DNA of 10,120 bases, from positions 1 to 10,120 of the forward strand of contig CAVWXT010000018.1 of NCBI GenBank assembly GCA_963759115.1, given 5' to 3'. Numbering within the stretch: the stretch's first letter is position 1; every line of letters starts with the position of its first letter. This document shows, piece by piece, positions 6,181 through 10,120 of the stretch. The translations under genes and the position numbers were made by a program. A model generated the notes under the pieces. The model searched no databases. It worked only from the letters and a program-made list of their open reading frames with translations, and was not told where the DNA came from. This DNA comes from CAVWXT01 sp963759115 (GTDB lineage Bacteria > Planctomycetota > Planctomycetia > Pirellulales > Thermoguttaceae).

Positions 6181-6870
6181 TTAGGAATCCTCTGGGCAAC
6201 TGGCCTGTCCGAATGCACGGGGCGACTTGTTGGAGGGCCAGCCCGATGCTGTAGCTATCGTCGGCCAACTTCGAACCTGCCGAGGCCCTCGGGGACGAGT
6301 TCCATCTCCCGGCCGGTTTCCGCCTTCCAGACCGTCCGCACCAGTTCGCCCATGGCTTGCCGGAAGTTTTCCGACCGGCCGTCGAACTCATGGGCCTCGC
6401 AACGGCGGTAGAATCGCTCGCTCAGCCGGCCAGGATTGTTCGTGGTGAACACGATCACGGTCCGGGGCGGGAGGCGTCAGGCCGTCCAGCCACATTGCCT
6501 CAGCCTGGGGAGTCATGTAGTCGGCCTCGTTGACGATCGCCACCTTCCAGCCGGAGCCGCCGAGGGGCCGAAGCCAGAGCGACCGGAGCAACTCGGCTAC
6601 GGCGGCCCCGTCCTGGGTCCCAGACGGGATCTCCACGATGCCGCCCCAGTCCGGATCGCATCCGAGTTCCGCAGCAAGTGCCCGGGCCGTCGCGGTCTTT
6701 CCAACACCGCTCGGGCCATGGAACAGGAAAGCCGTAGGGTACGGCGAGAGGACAAAGGCACGCAGCGACCGCACAACCGCCGGCTGCCCCACAATGCCAT
6801 TCAGGTCCAGTGGGGCGTATCGGGTGAGCAGTCCGCCGGGGGCCTCATGGTTGCAAGTATTCGTGACCAT
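6181..6870 (-). pseudogene. Clamp-loader-like AAA+ ATPase, right copy, frame broken
   Basis: Same protein as 1817-2508: Walker A GPSGVGKT, the same unusual VNEAD in place of Walker B DEAD, FTTNN, and the RLSERFYRRC arginine-finger region. The start at 6870 follows AAGGAG. Breaks: two bases short near 6470-6480 (the left copy is one base short at the same place), an extra base near 6272, and one more base than the left copy near 6190. One codon is also missing in frame relative to the left copy (TGREM against TGPEEM). Among the first ~130 codons only two of 19 codon differences change the residue (Y6C, S16T). This is strong evidence of selection on the protein before the breaks. Confidence 0.8.
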
Positions 6871-6877
6871 CGTGGGG

Positions 6878-6883
6878 CTCCTT
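6878..6883 (-). promoter_or_regulatory. Ribosome binding site of right AAA+ gene
   Basis: Reads AAGGAG on the minus strand, seven bases before the ATG at 6870, as in the left arm. Confidence 0.8.
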
Positions 6884-6893
6884 GTTGCTTGGG

Positions 6894-7808
6894 TTACCTG
6901 TCGATCACCACGATCGCGGCGTTAACGTTCGTGCCAGCCGCGACGAACGACCCCTCGGGCAGGTCGATCCACTCGGTCGCTTCCGGCATCAGTTCTTCGC
7001 GTTGCCGTGGGCCGTTGGCGCAGATCGCCACCAGCCGGCCGCCGGACTTCAGGAACTTCAGGGCGTGCTCGATGTGCTTGATGTCGGCGCCGTGGTCAAA
7101 GGGCGGGTTCATCACCACACAGTCAAACTGGCCGAGGTCCCCGTTGCATTCGAGGAAGTCGGCACACGTCACGGTGAAGCCACGTCCGCCGGCCTTGAGT
7201 TGCCGGAGGTTCTCGGCACCGAGGGCCTCCGCAAGCGGCCGACTGATCTCGATGGCCGTGATATCGAGCCGATCCCATTTCTGAGCGGCCCGGACAAGGG
7301 CGCCGGTTCCGGCTGACGGCTCCAGCACCCGAAGGGGGCCCACCGGTCCGGTAGTCTGGCGAAAGGCCAGCGTGCACACCTGGTCGGCAATGTCCGGAGG
7401 CGTCGGGAACAGGTTTGGCGCTGTGACCACCTTGACGCCCGCCCGCAACGTGTCCTTCATCGCCTCGAACGTCTCGGCCGCGGCTGGCTTGTCAACCACC
7501 GGCTTAGGCTTTGGAGGCGGGGCGTCAAGCAGAGCGAATCCGGTCTTGTCTTCGAACTCGACCAGCACGCCTGCATTCCGCTTAACTTGAACTTCGGCCG
7601 CCGTCATGATGGCCCCCAACTTGTCGAAGGGGATCGTGCGGGTGAAGTTCTTTCCGCCATTGCCCCAGTCGTCCAACACGGTCACCGAAACCTTGTTGAC
7701 CTTGACGATGTAAGACCAACCGCCACGGTGGGAAGCCCAGCAGCGACAGGCCCCGCCCTTCTCGGGTTTCGTCCGGTCGGCCACGATGCCCCCTTGGTCT
7801 TCGAGCAT
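6894..7808 (-). CDS. Open C-terminal part of DUF3560-methyltransferase (right copy)
   Basis: A 304-residue uninterrupted segment that proves the fusion: the GGWSYIVKVNKVSV block, the PPPKPKPVVDKP linker and the methyltransferase are in one frame. Motif I is VLEPSAGTGALV, motif IV is NPPF, and the protein ends AAIVVIDR at a TAA (6894-6896). The ATG at 7808 is an internal methionine; the coding sense extends upstream to about 7884 (HINRWIAHVENRLAYERA). A class I Rossmann methyltransferase with NPPF most often targets an exocyclic amino group, for example adenine N6 in DNA; that substrate is inference. Confidence 0.8.
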   Translation of the reverse strand: MLEDQGGIVADRTKPEKGGACRCWASHRGGWSYIVKVNKVSVTVLDDWGNGGKNFTRTIPFDKLGAIMTAAEVQVKRNAGVLVEFEDKTGFALLDAPPPKPKPVVDKPAAAETFEAMKDTLRAGVKVVTAPNLFPTPPDIADQVCTLAFRQTTGPVGPLRVLEPSAGTGALVRAAQKWDRLDITAIEISRPLAEALGAENLRQLKAGGRGFTVTCADFLECNGDLGQFDCVVMNPPFDHGADIKHIEHALKFLKSGGRLVAICANGPRQREELMPEATEWIDLPEGSFVAAGTNVNAAIVVIDR

Positions 7809-8651
7809 GGCCCGCTCGTAGGCAAGCCGGTTTTCGACGTGGGCGATCCAGCGGTTGATGTGCTCGATCCTGGCGGGATAGACGGCGATGCGCGGCCTCC
7901 TGAACTTCGGCCACGGTCATCGACGGGCATCGCTCATACCGCTCCTCGTCGGGCCGGAGAACATCGTAGGCATGCCAGTACCCGTTGCCCGGATTGGCGT
8001 GACGGGCAGATAGCCAGCCTCACTGTTGCCACTGATGAATCGGGCCTGTGCGAGCGTAAGGTCGGAAGTCCACAACTTCAGCCCCGCCTCCGCCTTGGCT
8101 TTCCTCTTTACGCTGCTTCCGCGGGTCGGCCTCCAGTCTCTTGATCCGCCTGGCCCGAACAGCGGGCAGCTCCTTGTACTTGGCGTGGCGGACCGCCCCA
8201 GCTGCCCGATCCTTCCAGTATTCGGCCAGTTCCCACATTTCGACGGCCTGTGACATGCCGTTCTCGATCCGCTTCGGCGTCCTTCCGGGCGTGCCGTTCG
8301 GAGTGGTGGCCGACGAGAATCGGCTGCCCAAGGGGATATGCTCGGTGATCGCTTCGACCGCTGCGTGCGCCGCGTCGGCGTCGTCACGCCGCTTGTGGCT
8401 GAGGTCCTCCAGCCGTTCGGCCTTCGCTTCGGCCCGGTCGACCAGGCTGGTGTCTTCGTCGCCGATCTCCCCGCAGATGTCCAACAGCAGATCCTCCCGC
8501 GCCGCAGTCGACACGGGTGCGACGAATAGCTCTTGCTTCGGGGCCCACTTGAACCCAGCCGCCTTGACCCGGGCGTATTCTCCGAGTCAAGCCGGCAGGC
8601 AGGGTACAGCCGCAACTTGTTGTCTTCCGGCGAGTAGGTTGCTGTGTTCAT
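6894..8651 (-). pseudogene. DUF3560 domain - SAM methyltransferase fusion, right copy, frame broken
   Basis: The span is exactly 586 codons, so the indels cancel out and the native length is about 585 residues. The protein runs from MNTATYSPEDNKLRLYPACR through REDLLLDICGEIGDEDTSLV and RHAKYKELPAVRARRIK to the methyltransferase. Breaks relative to the left copy or the implied protein lie near 8578 (-1), 8328 (-1), 8273 (+1), 8104 (+1), 7990 (-1) and 7884 (+1). The pair at 8328 and 8273 leaves about 18 residues out of frame and then restores it. The start is the ATG at 8651 after AAGGAG, 21 bases after the RarA-C-like gene. Function of DUF3560 is unknown to me; a methyltransferase partner suggests modification of DNA. 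Balanced indels are what one expects from sequence errors as much as from decay. Confidence 0.85.
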
Positions 8652-8658
8652 GGCTGAT

Positions 8659-8664
8659 CTCCTT
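8659..8664 (-). promoter_or_regulatory. Ribosome binding site of right DUF3560 gene
   Basis: Reads AAGGAG on the minus strand, seven bases before the ATG at 8651, identical to the left arm. Confidence 0.8.
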
Positions 8665-8672
8665 GCGTTGAG

Positions 8673-9289
8673 TTAGAAGAGGGTCGGCTCAGCCTGGGCC
8701 TGGCGCGATGGCTTGCCGACCTTGGGAGCACTGGCCTTAGCGGCGGCCTTCAGCTCCCACAGCCGATAGGCCATCCTCATAGGGGTCCTTTTCCGCCGGA
8801 GCCGGCACGAGCTTCGTCGACACCTCGCGGAAGTATTGAGTCCCTGCGCCCCTTGGCTTTGCCGGACACGGTGTGGTGATCGCACACCCAGTCCGGGATC
8901 GGCGGCACGTGGCCTTCCAGTTGCAGCCGCAGCGCGACGCTCGCTTGGAAGTGATCCCCTTCGCGGGACTTGGGGGCCCGGCACATCGCACGGATCGCCG
9001 TCCCGACAGCCATCTGCCAGCCGTCCGGATAATCGTCCTTGTGCCACGCCTTGGCCTGCTCGCAGCACGTCCGCACCAAGGGGATGATCTCCGGGGCCGC
9101 CAGCCCGATGTCCTCGTGCGAGATGATTTCCAGCCGGTTCAGCACCCACGTGGCGAAGCCCTTGGAGGTGTGGGCCATTCCGCAGGTGACCTCCATCGCC
9201 TCGACCTCCATGCCGCGGCGAATGAACTTCTGCATCGCGCTGATGCACTCGTGAGGTGAAAGTCCGTGAATGGTTCTCGGAATTGCCAT
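8673..9289 (-). CDS. Stand-alone RarA (MgsA) C-terminal-domain-like protein, two frameshifts near the end
   Basis: About 205 residues if two breaks are repaired (near 8848 and 8775). Residues 14-109 match the pattern of the RarA/MgsA C-terminal domain: ISAMQKFIRR (16-25) for the usual SAxxKxxR, RLEIISHEDIGLAAP (52-66) for the RRLxxxASEDVGxAdP block, and RAPKSR (104-109) for the APKS block, with fitting spacing. In RarA this domain follows the AAA+ ATPase and drives tetramer assembly; here it has no ATPase of its own. After the breaks the tail reads FREVSTKLVPAPAEKDPYED, then RLWELKAA and EPTLF-stop. The ATG at 9289 is chosen for the AGGAG site seven bases upstream; the frame is open to a GTG at 9355. 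It is first of the tight operon that ends with the AAA+ gene. Confidence 0.7.
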
Positions 9290-9296
9290 GGTTTCG

Positions 9297-9301
9297 CTCC
9301 T
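9297..9301 (-). promoter_or_regulatory. Ribosome binding site of RarA-C-like gene
   Basis: AGGAG on the minus strand, seven bases before the ATG at 9289. It favours this start over the upstream GTG at 9355, which has no such site. Confidence 0.65.
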
Positions 9302-9598
9302 AATCTGGTAGGTGGTTTCGGTATCACTCACGACTACTGTAATTTTCTTCACCACTTAACTTGGGGGAATAGCCTAATGAATTGGCAGGGTACGGTTTCC
9401 TCGAAAATGCTTCCGCCAAGGGAGGCATCGCTGCTCGGCTTGGCGCTTCGGCGATCGTTTCCGAATCAGGGCCACCGCCTCGTCATCGCCGAGCGCCTCG
9501 TGAACAACGAGTCGTCGTCAGGAGCATTCCGGCCGACAACCGGACCATTCCGTCGAGCCGCCGCAACGGCTCTCGTTGGGCAGGTCGCATGGAATCGG
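9302..9598. other. Stretch without a convincing gene; possible operon promoter region
   Basis: No frame on either strand gives a protein that I trust. The minus strand has one short protein-like reading (DDEAVALIRKRSPKRQAEQ, near 9490-9430) that meets a stop on both sides, and the bases just before 9289 (KKITVVVSDTETTYQI in the RarA-C frame) also read well. These may be remnants of a broken small gene. A promoter for the minus-strand operon would be expected here, but I see no convincing -35/-10 pair. Confidence 0.4.
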
Positions 9599-10120
9599 CT
9601 AGCCCTCAACGTTCGCCCGTTGGTACGCCTTCCACCGCCGGTTCCATTCGGCGATCTCCTTCTTCGTCGGCCGCCCGGATCGGCTCGGCCGGCTTGCTCG
9701 CGGCCGGTGCCGCAACCGGCTCAACGTCCGGCTCGACTGGCGGGAGTGCCGGAGGAGTGGCGATCTTCCGAAGGGCCTCGCGGGCCAGGTACACGGCCCC
9801 GGAGCGGCTGTACGTGCCGCTAATCAGGATGAACTCGCGGGCCGGGATGATGTGCTGAAGCTCGCCACAGCCGGGGCACTCGGGGTGGCCGTGCCTCGCC
9901 GGAGGTTCCGGTCCGCCCGCGACTTCACGCGGAACATGAGCGTGCGGTAGAACCAGCCGCTGACCGCGGCGGAGAACGTGGCGATGTCCAGCGGGTCTTG
10001 GCCGTTGTTTCAGGCAGACCGCGTTCACGTGCTTGCCGCCTTTGGTGTAGGCGTCCGATGCCCGATGCACGATCCACAGTTCCACGCGGTAGCCCGCTTC
10101 CTCCAGGATGTACGTCATTG
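9599..10120 (-). CDS. 3' part of an unrecognised gene, frame broken, 5' end outside window
   Basis: Read on the minus strand from the window edge: TYILEEAGYRVELWIVHRAS, a break near 10015, NNGQDPLDIATFSAAVSGWF then YRTLMFRVKSRADRN, a break near 9900, then HPECPGCGELQHIIPAREF and GAVYLAREALRKI, a proline/alanine-rich linker, a break near 9674, and finally PTKKEIAEWNRRWKAYQ to a TAG at 9599-9601. The opening (AGYRVEL followed later by PLDIA) recalls phage-associated proteins of unknown function of the DUF7192 sort; this is a weak recollection. The ATG at 10118 is probably internal. The H-x2-C-x2-C group may bind metal. It points the same way as the operon, about 310 bases upstream of it. Confidence 0.5.

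Larger units (their letters stand above)
5885..8691 (-). repeat. Right arm of large inverted duplication
   Basis: Reverse-complement copy of 1-2804, about 95% identical by eye. It begins inside the IS66 tip (perfect 38-base match 5885-5922 to 2767-2804) and its outer end in the window comparison is 8691, only because the left arm leaves the window at base 1. The true repeat probably continues into or past the gene at 8673-9289. Confidence 0.95.

Noticed and set aside
1..8691. Palindrome as a fold-back read artefact
   Set aside because: The arms differ at ~5% with a strong excess of synonymous changes, which sequencing error cannot produce.
1..10120. CRISPR array, tRNA or rRNA genes
   Set aside because: No short regularly spaced repeats and no tRNA-like or rRNA-like sequence were seen on either strand.

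Overview
High-GC bacterial accessory DNA. The DUF3560-type protein, the IS66 element and the overall codon style suggest a planctomycete (Gemmataceae-like) genome or mobile region. That is inference from familiarity with these families; no taxonomic marker is present.

The window is built as a large inverted duplication. A left arm (1-2804, read on +) and a right arm (5885-8691, read on -) carry the same operon. In order it encodes the tail of a RarA C-terminal-domain-like gene, a DUF3560 protein fused to a SAM-dependent methyltransferase, a clamp-loader-like AAA+ ATPase, and a tiny CxxC...HxxC ORF. Genes are 21-23 bases apart and each main one has an AAGGAG or AGGAG ribosome site. The left arm runs off the window edge. 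On the right the RarA-C-like gene is seen whole (8673-9289), followed by a 297-base stretch with no clear gene and then the 3' part of an unrecognised gene (9599-10120). The arms differ by roughly 5%. In the first ~130 codons of the AAA gene 17 of 19 codon differences are synonymous, so both copies were under selection while they diverged and the palindrome is not a simple fold-back artefact.

The centre (2798-5891) is IS66-family DNA. It holds an element with tnpA, tnpB and tnpC (2798-5391), then about 340 bases with a cut-off gene fragment, then a 157-base 3' remnant of a second, related IS66 element. The arms stay identical for 38 bases right through the first seven bases of both outer IS66 tips, and there is no 8-base direct target duplication.

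Most genes contain frame breaks, often in short homopolymers. Two breaks sit at the same homologous place in both arms. They are either recent decay or indel errors of a long-read assembly; the synonymous pattern favours recent breaks or errors. Working idea: the operon is a replication- or repair-linked module in which a clamp-loader/RarA-like ATPase and its C-terminal oligomerisation-type domain are separate genes flanking a DUF3560-methyltransferase.
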